64,000 nucleotides of DNA, taken from the NCBI RefSeq assembly GCF_017488845.2, contig NZ_CP083370.1:3987103-4051102 (forward strand), written 5' to 3'. The position numbers and the translations under genes were made by a program. The notes under the pieces are model-generated. The model worked only from the letters and a program-made list of their open reading frames with translations, did no database searches and was not told the DNA's origin. The stretch is from Ensifer canadensis (GTDB taxonomy: Bacteria; Pseudomonadota; Alphaproteobacteria; Rhizobiales; Rhizobiaceae). Shown here in pieces: positions 28,718 through 37,769 of this stretch (position 1 is its first letter; each line of letters begins with the position of its first letter).

Positions 28718-29350
28718 ATGCCCGAGATCCAAAACATCATCGGCTTTGCCCTCATTGCTCTCGGCATGGTGCTGACACCCGGGCCGAACATGATCTACCT
28801 GATCTCCCGCTCGATCAGCCAGGGGCCGGCGGCCGGCCTGATCTCGCTTGGCGGCGTCGCGCTCGGTTTCGTCGTCTATATGGTCTCGGCGGCGCTCGGC
28901 ATCACCGCGCTGCTCTTGGCCGTGCCTTTCGCCTATGATGTCCTGCGGCTCGCCGGTGCCGGATATCTCGTCTATCTCGCCTGGCAGGCGGTCAGGCCCG
29001 GCGGGCGCTCGCCGTTCCAGATCAAGAACCTGCCGAAGGACGGTCCGCGCAAGCTGTTCCTGATGGGCTTCCTGACGAGCCTGCTCAACCCGAAGGTGGC
29101 CGTGCTCTATCTCTCGCTCCTGCCGCAGTTCATCCGCCCGGAGGCGGGCAATGTGCTGGCGCAGTCGATGATCTTCGGCTCGATCCAGATCGCCACCAGT
29201 GTCTCGGTCAACGCGATGATTGCGCTGGCGGCAAGTTCTATCGCCGCCTTCCTGGCCGGGCGTCCCCTGTTCATGGTCGTGCAGCGCTGGGCGATGGGCA
29301 CGGCACTGTTCGGCTTTGCCCTCAGCATGGCCGCCGAAGCGCGCCGTTGA
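28718..29350 (+). CDS. LysE/RhtB family amino-acid exporter
   Basis: The 210-residue inner-membrane protein carries LTPGPNMIYLISRSISQGPAAGLISLGGVALGF (about 19-51) and LLNPKVAVLYLSLLPQFI (about 120-137), diagnostic for the LysE/RhtB family. It is divergent from the LysE gene at 27926-28543. Two different dispersed repeats sit directly after its stop (29352-29537). Substrate unknown. Confidence 0.9.
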   Translation: MPEIQNIIGFALIALGMVLTPGPNMIYLISRSISQGPAAGLISLGGVALGFVVYMVSAALGITALLLAVPFAYDVLRLAGAGYLVYLAWQAVRPGGRSPFQIKNLPKDGPRKLFLMGFLTSLLNPKVAVLYLSLLPQFIRPEAGNVLAQSMIFGSIQIATSVSVNAMIALAASSIAAFLAGRPLFMVVQRWAMGTALFGFALSMAAEARR

Positions 29351-29351
29351 C

Positions 29352-29432
29352 ACATGTCGCGCAAAAGTGGGCAGTGGCTTTGCGATCACGACATGCGCAA
29401 AAACCAAAGCTTTAAGCGCAGTCAGCGAATCC
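29352..29432. repeat. CATGTCGCGCAAAAGTG-type dispersed repeat, copy 3
   Basis: ACATGTCGCGCAAAAGTGG...CGATCACGACATGCGCAAAAACC...CGCAGTCAGCGAATCC matches the tandem copies at 26.4 kb. It begins two bases after the LysE stop and abuts a RIME-like repeat without spacer. Confidence 0.7.
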
Positions 29433-29537
29433 TACTGCATGTTTCGTTAAATCCTATTCGATTTAGCGATAAAAACATGCAGCCATTCAAAGTGCTACAG
29501 CGACCTTTGCGCGTCTAATAGGACGCGCGGCGCTGTA
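29433..29537. repeat. RIME-like two-palindrome repeat, copy 2
   Basis: TACTGCATG...AAATCCTATTCGATTTA...CATGCAG followed by TACAGCGACC...GACGCGC...GCGCTGTA. Layout and most words match copy 1 at 8669-8774; the stems are kept by compensatory changes (ATAATT/AATTAT in copy 1, ATG/CAT here), which suggests the structure is what is conserved. Confidence 0.75.
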
Positions 29538-29632
29538 GAGATCGCGACGCGTTTCAGATAAGCGGCCTCTATCGGGCTTCAGGCAATTCGCTGCCGCGCG
29601 CCGCTCTACGGCGACACGCGGCGTGGTCTTTC

Positions 29633-29938
29633 CTATTCGAACACCGGCCGCATGAAGCTGCGCTCGTAGCTGACGATGCAGCGCGTCTTTTCGCCGAAGG
29701 CGAAAGCCTCCAGGCATTCCGGGTCCTTGGCCATTTTCCCGCGATAGACTTCATATTCGGCCAGGCTCGGGAAGGTGAAGAGCGCCAGTGCGATGTTGTT
29801 TGCGCCCTCGTGCGGCATGAAATAGCCGTGATGGGTGCCGCCGAGCCGGTTGACGAGCGGTATCCAGAGCTTGGCGTAGTGCTCGAACTCGGCCAGCTTG
29901 TAAGGGTCGATAACGTATTTCAGATAGCAGGTGATCAT
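29633..29938 (-). CDS. NIPSNAP family protein
   Basis: The 101-residue protein starts MITCYLKYVIDPYKLAEFEHYAK and has LGGTHHGYFMPHEG and FPSLAEYEVYRGKM. This is the dimeric alpha-beta barrel NIPSNAP pattern. Its biochemical role is not established. It starts at 29938 inside the end of the DMT transporter gene (ATGA 4-bp overlap), so the two are translated together. The longer frame upstream is out of frame with real coding. Confidence 0.88.
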   Translation of the reverse strand: MITCYLKYVIDPYKLAEFEHYAKLWIPLVNRLGGTHHGYFMPHEGANNIALALFTFPSLAEYEVYRGKMAKDPECLEAFAFGEKTRCIVSYERSFMRPVFE

Positions 29939-30849
29939 GCGGTTCTCCCTTCGCGTCTCCGCTTGATAGGCGAGGGCAGGCGAAGTTTCCAGCCGAGATT
30001 CATGCCGGCTGCGGCGACCAGGATGGCGATCGAACCGAAGATCTGGATCGGCTGCAGCGCATGGCCGAAAGCCAGCCGATCGACGACGATGGCAGCGATC
30101 GGGTAGATGAAGGATAGCGCCCCGGTCATGTGCGTCGGCAGCCGCTGGATCGCGCCGTAAAGCAGCACATACATGATGCCGGTATGGATGACGCCGACGG
30201 CAATCAGGATCGACCACTGTTCGGCGCCGGAAGGTGCCGGGGCGGCAAGCGCCATCGGCGCCAGCATCAGCGTGCCGGTGACCACCTGGATCAACGCGAT
30301 CAGATGCGGAGGCGTTCCCTTGAGCAACTTCGTCAACAGGGCCGCGATCGCGTAGAAGAAGGCGGCACCGATCGCAAGCGCGATGCCGATCAGGTAATCC
30401 TCCGGCGCAAAGCCGCCGCCGGGCTTGGCTGAAATGATCGCCAGCATGCCGGCAAAGGAGATCGAAAGCCAGAACACCTTGGTCGCGGTGATCTTTTCGC
30501 CGAGGAACAAGGCTCCGAGCCCCAAAAGCATGAACGGCTGGGTGTTGTAGACCATCGTCGCGATCGAGATCGAGGCATGCGAATAGGCCGCAAACAGCAA
30601 GAGCCAGTTGACGACGATGGCGATGCCGCCGGCAATCGACAGGAGCACCGTCCGCCGGGTGAAATGGCGCCGGTCGAGCAGGCCGAGCATGGCCGCGATC
30701 GCCACCAGCGTCACCGCGCCGAATACGCAGCGCCAGAAGACGACGCTCGTCACCGGCTGGCCCGACATCAGCACGAACCAGCCGATCGTGCCCGATATCA
30801 GCATGGCCGCCGTCATCTCCGCACTGCCTCTTTTAATGTCTGCGCCCAT
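29935..30849 (-). CDS. DMT-superfamily (EamA) transporter
   Basis: The 304-residue protein has about ten hydrophobic segments in two EamA repeats; visible elements are YNTQPFMLLGLGALFLGEKIT in the first repeat and SFIYPIAAIVVDRLAFGHAL in the second. It would export a metabolite. ATG 30849 has GAGGAG eight bases upstream; a GTG at 30858 is too close to it. It is coupled to the NIPSNAP gene and divergent from an Lrp-type regulator 134 bases away, which may control it. A TATAAT-like -10 on the minus strand lies at 30930-30935. Confidence 0.88.
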   Translation of the reverse strand: MGADIKRGSAEMTAAMLISGTIGWFVLMSGQPVTSVVFWRCVFGAVTLVAIAAMLGLLDRRHFTRRTVLLSIAGGIAIVVNWLLLFAAYSHASISIATMVYNTQPFMLLGLGALFLGEKITATKVFWLSISFAGMLAIISAKPGGGFAPEDYLIGIALAIGAAFFYAIAALLTKLLKGTPPHLIALIQVVTGTLMLAPMALAAPAPSGAEQWSILIAVGVIHTGIMYVLLYGAIQRLPTHMTGALSFIYPIAAIVVDRLAFGHALQPIQIFGSIAILVAAAGMNLGWKLRLPSPIKRRREGRTA

Positions 30850-30982
30850 GGCGATCACTCCTCGGTTGAGGCTCCAAGATTAATCGGCCAGAGCGCAGGT
30901 TTATATGGAGGATCGCAGGTGTTTCTGCTATTATACCTCATCATCTAAGATGGTTTCGATCTTTTGGCTTATGAGGTTGCCC

Positions 30983-31420
30983 ATGCTCGATGAACTCGAT
31001 CGCCGCATTCTGGGTATCCTGGCGGCGAATGCGCGCGTGTCGCTGAAGGAGCTGGCGCAGGAGGTGGGTCTGTCCTCGCCAAGTGCCGCCGAACGTTTGC
31101 GCAAACTGGAGGAACGCGGCGTCCTCGACGGCTTCACCATCGCCCTCAATCCGGTGAAGCTTGGTTATCCGCTGCAGGCGATCATCCGCGTGCGGCCGAT
31201 GCCGGGCATGCTGCATATCGTCGAGAAATTGATCCAGGAGACGCCGCAGATCGTCGAATGCGACAAGGTCACCGGCGACGATTGCTTCATCGCCAAGCTG
31301 TTCGTGCGCGATATGGGGGAACTGGACACGCTGCTCGATCGCATCGCCGAGAAGGCGCAGACCAATACGTCGATCGTCAAGTCGACACCGGTCAAGCGGC
31401 GCTTGCCGCCGCTTATCTGA
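30983..31420 (+). CDS. Lrp/AsnC family transcriptional regulator
   Basis: The 145-residue protein has an N-terminal winged helix-turn-helix (LDELDRRILGILAANARVSLKELAQEVGLSSPSAAERLRKLEERGVL) and a C-terminal RAM ligand-sensing domain (about 60-140). ATG 30983 has GAGG six bases upstream. It is divergent from the DMT-NIPSNAP pair, a common arrangement in which an Lrp protein controls an exporter for the amino acid or derivative it senses. The effector is unknown. Confidence 0.9.
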   Translation: MLDELDRRILGILAANARVSLKELAQEVGLSSPSAAERLRKLEERGVLDGFTIALNPVKLGYPLQAIIRVRPMPGMLHIVEKLIQETPQIVECDKVTGDDCFIAKLFVRDMGELDTLLDRIAEKAQTNTSIVKSTPVKRRLPPLI

Positions 31421-31441
31421 TCCAACGTTTCGAGATCACGC

Positions 31442-31481
31442 AATTCCGGACGGAAAACCGCTTCGCACTTTTCCTGGAAAT
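31442..31481. repeat. partial inverted-repeat element CGGAAAACCGCTTCGCAC
   Basis: ATTCCGGACGGAAAACCGCTTCGCACTTTTCCTGGAAAT is an imperfect palindrome that shares GGAAA-CCGCTTCGCACT with the element at 38204-38282. It lies between the convergent Lrp and dut genes and could also help end transcription. Confidence 0.5.
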
Positions 31482-31484
31482 GGT

Positions 31485-31958
31485 CTAGACGCCCGTGGAG
31501 CCGAAGCCACCGGCACCGCGTGCCGTGTCGCTGGCGCTGTCGGCTTCCCGAACGCTCACCTGTGTCACTGGCGCGATCACCATCTGCGCAATGCGCATGC
31601 CGCGTTCGATGACGAAGTCCTCGTCGCCGAGGTTGACCAGCAGAACCTTCACCTCGCCGCGATAATCGCTGTCGATCGTGCCCGGAGTGTTGAGGCAGGT
31701 GATGCCGTGCTTGAAGGCAAGGCCCGAGCGCGGACGGATCTGCGCCTCATAGCCGGCCGGGATCTCGAAGATGAAGCCGGTCGGCACCAGCGCCCGCTTT
31801 CCTGGCGCAAGCGTCATCGGCTCGCCGACTGCCACTGCGGCGCGCAGGTCCATGCCGGCAGCACCCTCGGTCTCATAGGCCGGCAGGTCCAACGCCTCGG
31901 CATGCGGCAGGCGGATGAAGGTCAAGGCGGGTTTTGTCTGGGGCGTGTGCATGGTCAT
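31485..31958 (-). CDS. dut: deoxyuridine 5'-triphosphate nucleotidohydrolase (dUTPase)
   Basis: Dut hydrolyses dUTP to dUMP. The 157-residue trimeric-type enzyme shows the five motifs: [43 protein letters not shown] and the C-terminal [10 protein letters not shown] that closes over the substrate. ATG 31958 is used; an ATG six bases downstream is also possible and the ribosome site is weak. The much longer open frame upstream on this strand is a shadow of prfC. Confidence 0.96.
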   Translation of the reverse strand: MTMHTPQTKPALTFIRLPHAEALDLPAYETEGAAGMDLRAAVAVGEPMTLAPGKRALVPTGFIFEIPAGYEAQIRPRSGLAFKHGITCLNTPGTIDSDYRGEVKVLLVNLGDEDFVIERGMRIAQMVIAPVTQVSVREADSASDTARGAGGFGSTGV

Positions 31959-32048
31959 CGTTTCATAAGCCGGGCGCTCACTGCGCCGGTCAATTGCATA
32001 ATGAGGGCTGAGCCTGTAAAGACGCCGCAACTCACAGGAATCTACGAC

Positions 32049-33632
32049 ATGGCCGAAAGTCTCGCCGAGGCGGTCTCCCGCCGCCGCACATTTGCGATCA
32101 TCGCCCACCCGGACGCGGGTAAAACCACACTCACCGAAAAGCTGCTGCTGTTCGGCGGCGCCATCCAACTCGCCGGCGAGGTCAAGGCCAAGAAGGATCG
32201 CATCCAGACCCGTTCGGACTGGATGAAGATCGAGCGCGAGCGCGGCATCTCGGTCGTCACCTCGGTGATGACCTTCGAATATGGCGGCAATGTCTTCAAC
32301 ATTCTCGACACCCCCGGTCACGAAGACTTCGCCGACGACACCTACCGCACGCTGACGGCGGTCGATGCGGCGATCATGGTCATCGACGCGGCAAAGGGTA
32401 TCGAGCCGCGGACGCTGAAGCTGTTCGAAGTCTGCCGCATGCGCGACATCCCGATCATCACCTTCGTCAACAAGATGGACCGCGAGAGCCGTGACCCCTT
32501 CGAGATCCTCGATGAAGTCGAAGAAAAGCTGGCGCTCGATTGTGCGCCGGTGACCTGGCCGATCGGTCGCTCCAAGACCTTCTGCGGCTCCTATCACCTT
32601 GCCGACAACACCGTGCGCGGTGCCGATACGCAGGAAGTGCTGACCAGGGTCAACGGTCCTGAGATGGTGGCTCACCGCCTGCCGGAAAACGAGCGCGATG
32701 CTTTCATCGAAGAGACGTCGCTGGCGATCGAGGCCTGCAAGCCGTTCGACAAGAAAGCCTTCCTTGAAGGTCACCTGACGCCGGTCTTCTTCGGCTCGGC
32801 GCTCCGCAACTACGGTGTGCGCGACCTGATCAACGCGCTTGGCGAGATCGCCCCGCCGCCGCGCGACCAGGTTGCCGACACGCGCACGGTGCATGCGACC
32901 GACGACAAGATGACCGCCTTTGTCTTCAAGATTCAGGCGAACATGGACCCGAACCACCGCGACCGCATCGCCTTTGCGCGCGTCTGCTCCGGCAAGCTGG
33001 AGCGCGGCATGAAGGCGCGGCTGTCGCGCACCGGCAAGCAGCTGGGTCTGAGCGCCCCGCAGTTCTTCTTCGCTTCACAGCGCCAGCTGGCCGACACGGC
33101 CTATGCGGGCGATGTCGTCGGCATTCCGAACCACGGAACCCTGCGCATCGGCGACACGCTCACGGAAGGCGAACATCTCGTTTTCCAGGGCGTGCCGAAC
33201 TTCTCGCCGGAAATCCTGCGCCGCGTGCGACTTGAGGATGCGATGAAGGCCAAGAAGCTGAAGGAAGCCCTGCAGCAGATGGCGGAGGAGGGCGTCGTGC
33301 AGCTGTTCTCGCCGGAAGACGGCTCACCGGCGATCGTCGGCGTCGTCGGCGCGCTGCAGCTCGACGTTCTGAAGGAGCGCCTGCAGGCCGAATACGGCCT
33401 GCCTGTCTCCTTCGAAATGTCGCGCTTCTCCGTCTGCCGCTGGATTTCGGCCGATCAGCCTGGTGACCTCGACAAGTTCGTCACTGCCCGTCGCGGCGAT
33501 ATCGCCCGCGACCTCGACGGCGACCCGGTGTTCCTGGCGCAGGACAGCTTCTCGCTGCGCTATGAGGCTGAACGTTATCCCGCGATCAAGATGGTCGCGA
33601 TCAAGGAATATCACGTCGCCAAAGCGGCGTGA
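32049..33632 (+). CDS. prfC: peptide chain release factor 3
   Basis: RF3 is the GTPase that recycles RF1/RF2 after termination. The 527-residue protein has G1 [15 protein letters not shown] (about 19-33), G2 in the [13 protein letters not shown] region, G3 DTPGHEDF, G4 NKMDRE, then the RF3-specific C-terminal domains ([20 protein letters not shown]). The REISVT-type segment and overall length separate it from EF-G and LepA. ATG 32049 has AGGAA upstream and is divergent from dut (90 bp). Confidence 0.96.
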   Translation: MAESLAEAVSRRRTFAIIAHPDAGKTTLTEKLLLFGGAIQLAGEVKAKKDRIQTRSDWMKIERERGISVVTSVMTFEYGGNVFNILDTPGHEDFADDTYRTLTAVDAAIMVIDAAKGIEPRTLKLFEVCRMRDIPIITFVNKMDRESRDPFEILDEVEEKLALDCAPVTWPIGRSKTFCGSYHLADNTVRGADTQEVLTRVNGPEMVAHRLPENERDAFIEETSLAIEACKPFDKKAFLEGHLTPVFFGSALRNYGVRDLINALGEIAPPPRDQVADTRTVHATDDKMTAFVFKIQANMDPNHRDRIAFARVCSGKLERGMKARLSRTGKQLGLSAPQFFFASQRQLADTAYAGDVVGIPNHGTLRIGDTLTEGEHLVFQGVPNFSPEILRRVRLEDAMKAKKLKEALQQMAEEGVVQLFSPEDGSPAIVGVVGALQLDVLKERLQAEYGLPVSFEMSRFSVCRWISADQPGDLDKFVTARRGDIARDLDGDPVFLAQDSFSLRYEAERYPAIKMVAIKEYHVAKAA

Positions 33633-33656
33633 GAAGGCGGCGTGAACGATGACACT

Positions 33657-33683
33657 GTCAGCCGGCGGCGTTCGCCGGCTGAC
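33657..33683. terminator. hairpin between convergent prfC and membrane-protein genes
   Basis: A perfect 11-bp stem GTCAGCCGGCG-gcgtt-CGCCGGCTGAC sits between the 3' ends of two convergent genes. It lacks a U-run on either strand, so it is at best a bidirectional pausing or Rho-assisted terminator. Confidence 0.5.
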
Positions 33684-33693
33684 CATCGGCCGA

Positions 33694-34065
33694 TCAGAAG
33701 GCCGACATGCGCAGCGCCAGCACCAGCTGCGTCACCCTGAGGGTTATGAAGACGTAGATCGCCAAAAGCAGGATCTGCAGCGCCAGGTGCCGGCGCACCT
33801 TCGACAGCCTGTGCAGACCATCCGCCAGGTTGAGCAGAAACAGGACTGTGCCGATGACGGAGACGATGTAGCCCGCCACGGCGATGTTGGGCAGGCCCTT
33901 GATCTCCAGGCTGCGGCCATTCTCGATCGCATGCATGCCGGCGGCGATCACCAAGGTCGCCATCACCAGGTTGCGCACATGGCGAAAAATCTCTTCGAGC
34001 CCGCCATTATCGAACAGCATTCGCCGCGCCAGACCGAGTTTTGATCGCGTACCTTCAGTCATCAT
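33694..34065 (-). CDS. small inner-membrane protein, unknown
   Basis: The 123-residue protein has three hydrophobic segments (about 32-48, 60-80 and 92-112) with short basic loops (HRLSKVRRHLA). The N-terminal 30 residues are cytoplasmic by the positive-inside rule. No domain is recognised. AGAGG lies just before two adjacent ATG codons (34065 and 34062). It is convergent with prfC. Confidence 0.75.
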   Translation of the reverse strand: MMTEGTRSKLGLARRMLFDNGGLEEIFRHVRNLVMATLVIAAGMHAIENGRSLEIKGLPNIAVAGYIVSVIGTVLFLLNLADGLHRLSKVRRHLALQILLLAIYVFITLRVTQLVLALRMSAF

Positions 34066-34080
34066 CGCCTCTTGCTCGCC

Positions 34081-34175
34081 GCATGATCCTTAAATCGGGG
34101 TCGAGTTAAAGGCGGAACTTTGCGGCAAATTTAAAGAACGGCAGCATCGCGCCCCTTTTGACGTGGGGCGCTGCA
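34081..34175. repeat. RIME-like two-palindrome repeat, copy 3 (diverged)
   Basis: TTAAATCGGGGTCGAGTTAAAGG...TTGCGGCAAATTTAAAGAACG then GCAGC-ATCGCGCC...GGGGCGCTGC. Same order of modules as copies 1 and 2, with more changes but both stems kept. It lies between the small membrane-protein gene and the B3/4 gene. Confidence 0.6.
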
Positions 34176-34216
34176 GGCTGCCGGGAGGCTGCGATAGTAT
34201 GACCGGTGGCCTTGCG

Positions 34217-34927
34217 TCAAAGACTCTCATGTGTGGCAAAGGCAAACCGCGGCGCCGCTCGGCTGAGCAGCATAGAGGTCGGGCGGACATGCCAGGCGGC
34301 GGCGATGGCTTCCTCCAATGCGGCAACGAGTTCGGCCACGTCAGCCGCTGCGGTTTCATGCAGCGCCTCCGCGACGATGAGGGCCGACGTGGTCTGCGGG
34401 TGGATCGCCGAATAGCCGCTTTGCCGGTTGGTCCATCGGCGCGCATGGGCGCGTCCCTCCGCATCGCGAAAGATCACTTCATCAGGTTCAGGGTGTTCCG
34501 TTTCACCGGAGAAGGTTGCATAGACCTCGTCTCCGCCCGCGCGGGTAACCTCGAGATTGCCGGAGATGCGGGAAACGTCGAAGACGGCGATGGGCATGGC
34601 AAAGGCCAGCGACACGGCGTTGCACAGGTCGATCAACGGATGGATCGACGGCAGGTCGCCCTCCTTCCTGAACCGGCGCAGCAAGGCTTCGGACGCGCAG
34701 CGATACTGCGTCGGCTTCAGTCCCATCCTGGCGAAGGTGCGGCGCCACGCCTGAATTTCCGCAAGTTCGCCTTCGGCGCGCGTTGCAAGAACGTCCCTGG
34801 CGATCGCCTGAAACCGCTCGACGGCATCGGCGACCGAAACGTCGCTGCGAATGCCCTCGACGTGGAGCGCGCCGGCTGCAAGCTCGGGAAAATCACGCCA
34901 GATGCTGTCTGAATGCTGGAAATGCAT
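34217..34927 (-). CDS. B3/4 domain protein (tRNA-synthetase editing-like)
   Basis: The 236-residue protein matches the stand-alone B3/4 domain family, related to the editing domain of PheRS beta. Segments seen are RRTFARMGLKPTQYRCASEALLRR (about 66-89), LPSIHPLIDLCNAVSLAFAMPIAVFDV (about 94-120) and the C-terminal WTNRQSGYSAIHPQTTSALIVAEALH. It may hydrolyse a mischarged tRNA or bind an amino acid; unproven. ATG 34927 has GAGG upstream. It begins 34 bases after the DMT gene end, so both may form one unit (an exporter plus editing-like protein). Confidence 0.82.
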   Translation of the reverse strand: MHFQHSDSIWRDFPELAAGALHVEGIRSDVSVADAVERFQAIARDVLATRAEGELAEIQAWRRTFARMGLKPTQYRCASEALLRRFRKEGDLPSIHPLIDLCNAVSLAFAMPIAVFDVSRISGNLEVTRAGGDEVYATFSGETEHPEPDEVIFRDAEGRAHARRWTNRQSGYSAIHPQTTSALIVAEALHETAAADVAELVAALEEAIAAAWHVRPTSMLLSRAAPRFAFATHESL

Positions 34928-34961
34928 GGGATGCCTCGAAGTGGAAGAGATGATGACGGCG

Positions 34962-35864
34962 TCAGCTCTGCGTTTGGCCGGCAGTCTTGGGCCGGAAATG
35001 CGGCATGGCAAGACTGAGGACGGCGACAAGCACGCAGCCGATGCCGGCGAGCTGGTTGATGCTGACGGGTTCGCCGAGAATGACGAAGGCCAGCAGCACG
35101 GCGGAGACGGGTGCAAGAGCGGTGAAAACCGAGGCTTCCGTTCCGCTCACCCTGGCGGATCCTGCGTACCAGAGGATGAAGCCGGCAACGGTCGGGACCA
35201 GGGCATAATAAAGCACGGCTGCCAGCGACTGCATCGTGACCCCTTGCTGCGACGGCGCTTCGAACAGAGCGGGCACGATGGCGACGGCAACGCCCATGCC
35301 GGCCATGATGGTGGACAAGGCGAGAGGTGCGATCGGCGTTCGGATGCGTTTGTTGATCAGGATGAACAGCCCTTCGCAGATCACCGCGCCGAAGACGAGA
35401 GTGATGCCGAGCGGCGAATGGTGTGCACCATCGTCGGGCCGAAGCACGATGGTCAGAACGCCCGCTGCCGCCAGCCCGATCGCGACAAGGGTCGAGCGGC
35501 TGGGCCGTTCGCCGAGCAGCAGGATGGCGATTCCGGCAGAGACGACCGGTAGAGTGCCGATAACGACGCCGGCATCCGTCGCCGAACTGTAGCGCAACCC
35601 GGCAATCAGAAGTGTCGTGTAGCCGACGCTGCCGGCTCCGGCCTGCAAGAGCAGGATCAGCCACTCGCGCCGCTCCAACCTTGGCCAAGGCGTGCCGGTC
35701 AGTCGCACCAAGGTGAAGAACAGCGGAAAGGCGACCGCGAAGCGCAAGGCGGTGGCGCTAAACGGCGGTAAGCCGGAAGCGATCAGCTTGCTGGCAATCA
35801 CCGTGCTGCCGACCGTGATCATCGCCAGCGAGAGGTAGAGGTATCCCTGAATTTTTTCCGTCAT
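34962..35864 (-). CDS. DMT-superfamily (EamA) transporter
   Basis: The 300-residue protein has ten hydrophobic segments in two EamA halves: TVGSTVIASKLIASGLPPFSATALRF at the start, GVVIGTLPVVSAGIAILLLGERPSRS ending the first half, and SVFTALAPVSAVLLAFVILGEPVSINQLAGIGCVL in the second. It is likely a metabolite exporter. ATG 35864 has AGGAG eight bases upstream; the longer frame to 36002 enters a repeat. It precedes the B3/4 gene and follows the AraC-type gene on the same strand. Confidence 0.88.
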   Translation of the reverse strand: MTEKIQGYLYLSLAMITVGSTVIASKLIASGLPPFSATALRFAVAFPLFFTLVRLTGTPWPRLERREWLILLLQAGAGSVGYTTLLIAGLRYSSATDAGVVIGTLPVVSAGIAILLLGERPSRSTLVAIGLAAAGVLTIVLRPDDGAHHSPLGITLVFGAVICEGLFILINKRIRTPIAPLALSTIMAGMGVAVAIVPALFEAPSQQGVTMQSLAAVLYYALVPTVAGFILWYAGSARVSGTEASVFTALAPVSAVLLAFVILGEPVSINQLAGIGCVLVAVLSLAMPHFRPKTAGQTQS

Positions 35865-35937
35865 GCGGCCACTCCTGCGTTGGCGCGCAGAAAACCTCAT
35901 CCGGATCTTTCGGTCTTGAACGGAATTGCAGGCGTTA

Positions 35938-36008
35938 AGGCGTGGCGAGCAAAACTGTGTAGCGATTCTGCATTGACGACATCCGCGAAAACAAGAACGC
36001 AAAGCGCG
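35938..36008. repeat. CATGTCGCGCAAAAGTG-type repeat, copy 4 (diverged)
   Basis: GCGTGGCGAGCAAAACTGTGTAGCG...CATTGACGACATCCGCGAAAACAAGAACGCAAAGCGCG lines up along its whole length with the copies at 26.4 and 29.4 kb but has many substitutions. It lies between the AraC-type gene and the DMT gene. Confidence 0.5.
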
Positions 36009-36016
36009 TCTTCAGG

Positions 36017-36829
36017 TCAATGGAATGCATCGGCATAGGCGCCCGGCGAAATGCCGTACTTGCGCACGAAGATTCGGGTCATGTGGCTCTGGTCGGCAAA
36101 GCCGCCTTCCACTGCCGCCTCGGCAAGCGGCACGCCCCGCGCAATCAGCCGCCGCGCCAGATCGATGCGGCGTTGCACGAGATAGGCATGCGGCGTGAGC
36201 CCGAAGGTTTTCGAAAAACCGCGCACCACCTGAAATCGGCTGAGGCCGGTTGCCTGCGCAAGGTCGGACAGGGTGATGGCGACGGTCGGATCGTCGTCGA
36301 TCAGGCTTTGCGCTCTGCGCATCGCCGACGGCACATGTCCGCCATGCGTTTTCCCCTCACGCACGCGCATCACATCGGCCAGCAGCGTCAGGACGTGCTC
36401 CTCGCCCTGCATCCCCGTCCGATCGCCATCGGGTGCGGTGATCGCGCTAAAAAGAGCCTGGAAGTGTTTCGACGTTCGCTCATCATGGAAGGCGGGAGCG
36501 GTGAATTCTGCACTTCGCGTCCTGCCCTGGCTGATGTCCTCCATGGCGTCGGCGATTGCGGAAGGCTCGAAATAGAGCATCCGCCAGGACCGTCCCGCAT
36601 CGCCGATCGGCATGCCGTCATGGACCTCGCCGGGGTTGACCGTGATCATGTCGCCGGCGCCGGCTTCCACCATGCCGCGACCGCTCAGCGATTTCTGGGC
36701 GCCCTGGTGGATGAGGCCGATGCCGAATTGCTCATGCGTGTGGCGGGCAAACACGTGCCCCGACGCCGCCTCGACGGCCTCGATGCCGCCAATGCGGCCG
36801 GGGAATATCGTGAATCGGCCCTTTGCCAT
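36017..36829 (-). CDS. AraC family transcriptional regulator
   Basis: The 270-residue protein has an N-terminal cupin sensor (HTHEQFGIGLIHQGAQKS about 30-47; MITVNPGEVHDGMP about 61-74) and a C-terminal double helix-turn-helix (SLIDDDPTVAITLSDLAQATGLSRFQVVRGFSKTFGLTPHAYLVQRR..., AVEGGFADQSHMTRIFVRKYGISPGAY). It lies upstream of the DMT-B3/4 pair in the same direction, so it may control that exporter. The ligand is unknown. Confidence 0.92.
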   Translation of the reverse strand: MAKGRFTIFPGRIGGIEAVEAASGHVFARHTHEQFGIGLIHQGAQKSLSGRGMVEAGAGDMITVNPGEVHDGMPIGDAGRSWRMLYFEPSAIADAMEDISQGRTRSAEFTAPAFHDERTSKHFQALFSAITAPDGDRTGMQGEEHVLTLLADVMRVREGKTHGGHVPSAMRRAQSLIDDDPTVAITLSDLAQATGLSRFQVVRGFSKTFGLTPHAYLVQRRIDLARRLIARGVPLAEAAVEGGFADQSHMTRIFVRKYGISPGAYADAFH

Positions 36830-37058
36830 CGCCTCGCCTGGTCGGGCACTGGTGGCCCGTCGGATGTTTCAGTTCTTTCTTACACCGGCCGCGCCTTTCC
36901 GGCCATGGCGATCGACTGTAACCGCTGCGACGGCCGCAAGGTCGGCGCGACAATGGGCGCAGGCATGGGCTGATGCTTTTGTCCTTCCGGCGTTGCAATC
37001 GACGGCCGCATGCTTAAATTCCGCCGTCGAATGACGATGACGACCGGAGATGTGCCGA

Positions 37059-37763
37059 ATGCTGGACCTGCGCGTTCACTTCCTCGAAGCCGATGGAGCC
37101 CTTGCACAATGGCGCGAGCAGATCCTCGCAGACGTGCAAGTGACGGCAGAGCGTGTCGGCGGCCGCGTTTCCGCGGCCGACAGGGCTGCGCCCGTCGATG
37201 TCATCGTCGAGCGCCGGCCGGGCGAGACGATTCCGGAGCTTGGGTTGTCGGGTGCCTGCTACCGCCGCGGGCTCGTGACGGTCACGCTCGATCCGGACAA
37301 TCCCAACTTCGCCGCCAGTCTCGCCAATGGCGAGCTGCGAAAGACGCTCACGCACGAACTTCACCATTCCTTCCGCCACGCGATGTGCGGTTATGGTTTC
37401 AGGCTGGGAGAAGTCTTGGTCACCGAGGGCCTGGCGGACGCTTTCGACGCCGAGATCAACGGTGGCGATGGCAATCGCTGGAACCACGCTATCCCTGCCG
37501 AAGACTGGTTGGGGGTTATCGAGCAGGCCGAGCTGGAGCTCTGGGCCGACGCCTACAACCACAGCGCCTGGTTCTTCGGCTGGAGCAGCCATGGCAACCC
37601 GCTTCCCCGCTGGGCCGGTTATTCGATCGGCTATCATCTCGTCAAAGCCTACCTCGCGGCCAACCCGGACGCGCGTCCGTCGCAGATGACCGGAACCCCG
37701 GCACCCGAGGTGATCGGCCAAGCCTGGGCACACTTGAAAATAAGGATGACGGCCGAGGCATGA
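37059..37763 (+). CDS. predicted zinc-dependent protease (DUF2268-like, HExxH)
   Basis: The 234-residue cytoplasmic protein has a HELHH zinc-binding motif in KTLTHELHHSFRHAM (about 105-119) with a downstream glutamate in VTEGLADAFDAE (about 131-142), the gluzincin-type arrangement of DUF2268 proteins. The YSIGYHLVKAYL segment near the C-terminus also fits. Activity is predicted only. ATG 37059 has CGGAGA nine bases upstream; an ATG nine bases earlier is possible. It stands alone on the plus strand and its 3' end faces the GFA gene. Confidence 0.8.
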   Translation: MLDLRVHFLEADGALAQWREQILADVQVTAERVGGRVSAADRAAPVDVIVERRPGETIPELGLSGACYRRGLVTVTLDPDNPNFAASLANGELRKTLTHELHHSFRHAMCGYGFRLGEVLVTEGLADAFDAEINGGDGNRWNHAIPAEDWLGVIEQAELELWADAYNHSAWFFGWSSHGNPLPRWAGYSIGYHLVKAYLAANPDARPSQMTGTPAPEVIGQAWAHLKIRMTAEA

Positions 37764-37769
37764 CCGGGA

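Noticed and set aside
31485..32957. 490-codon minus-strand frame as one long protein
   Set aside because: Only the last 157 codons (dut) are real; the rest is antisense to prfC.
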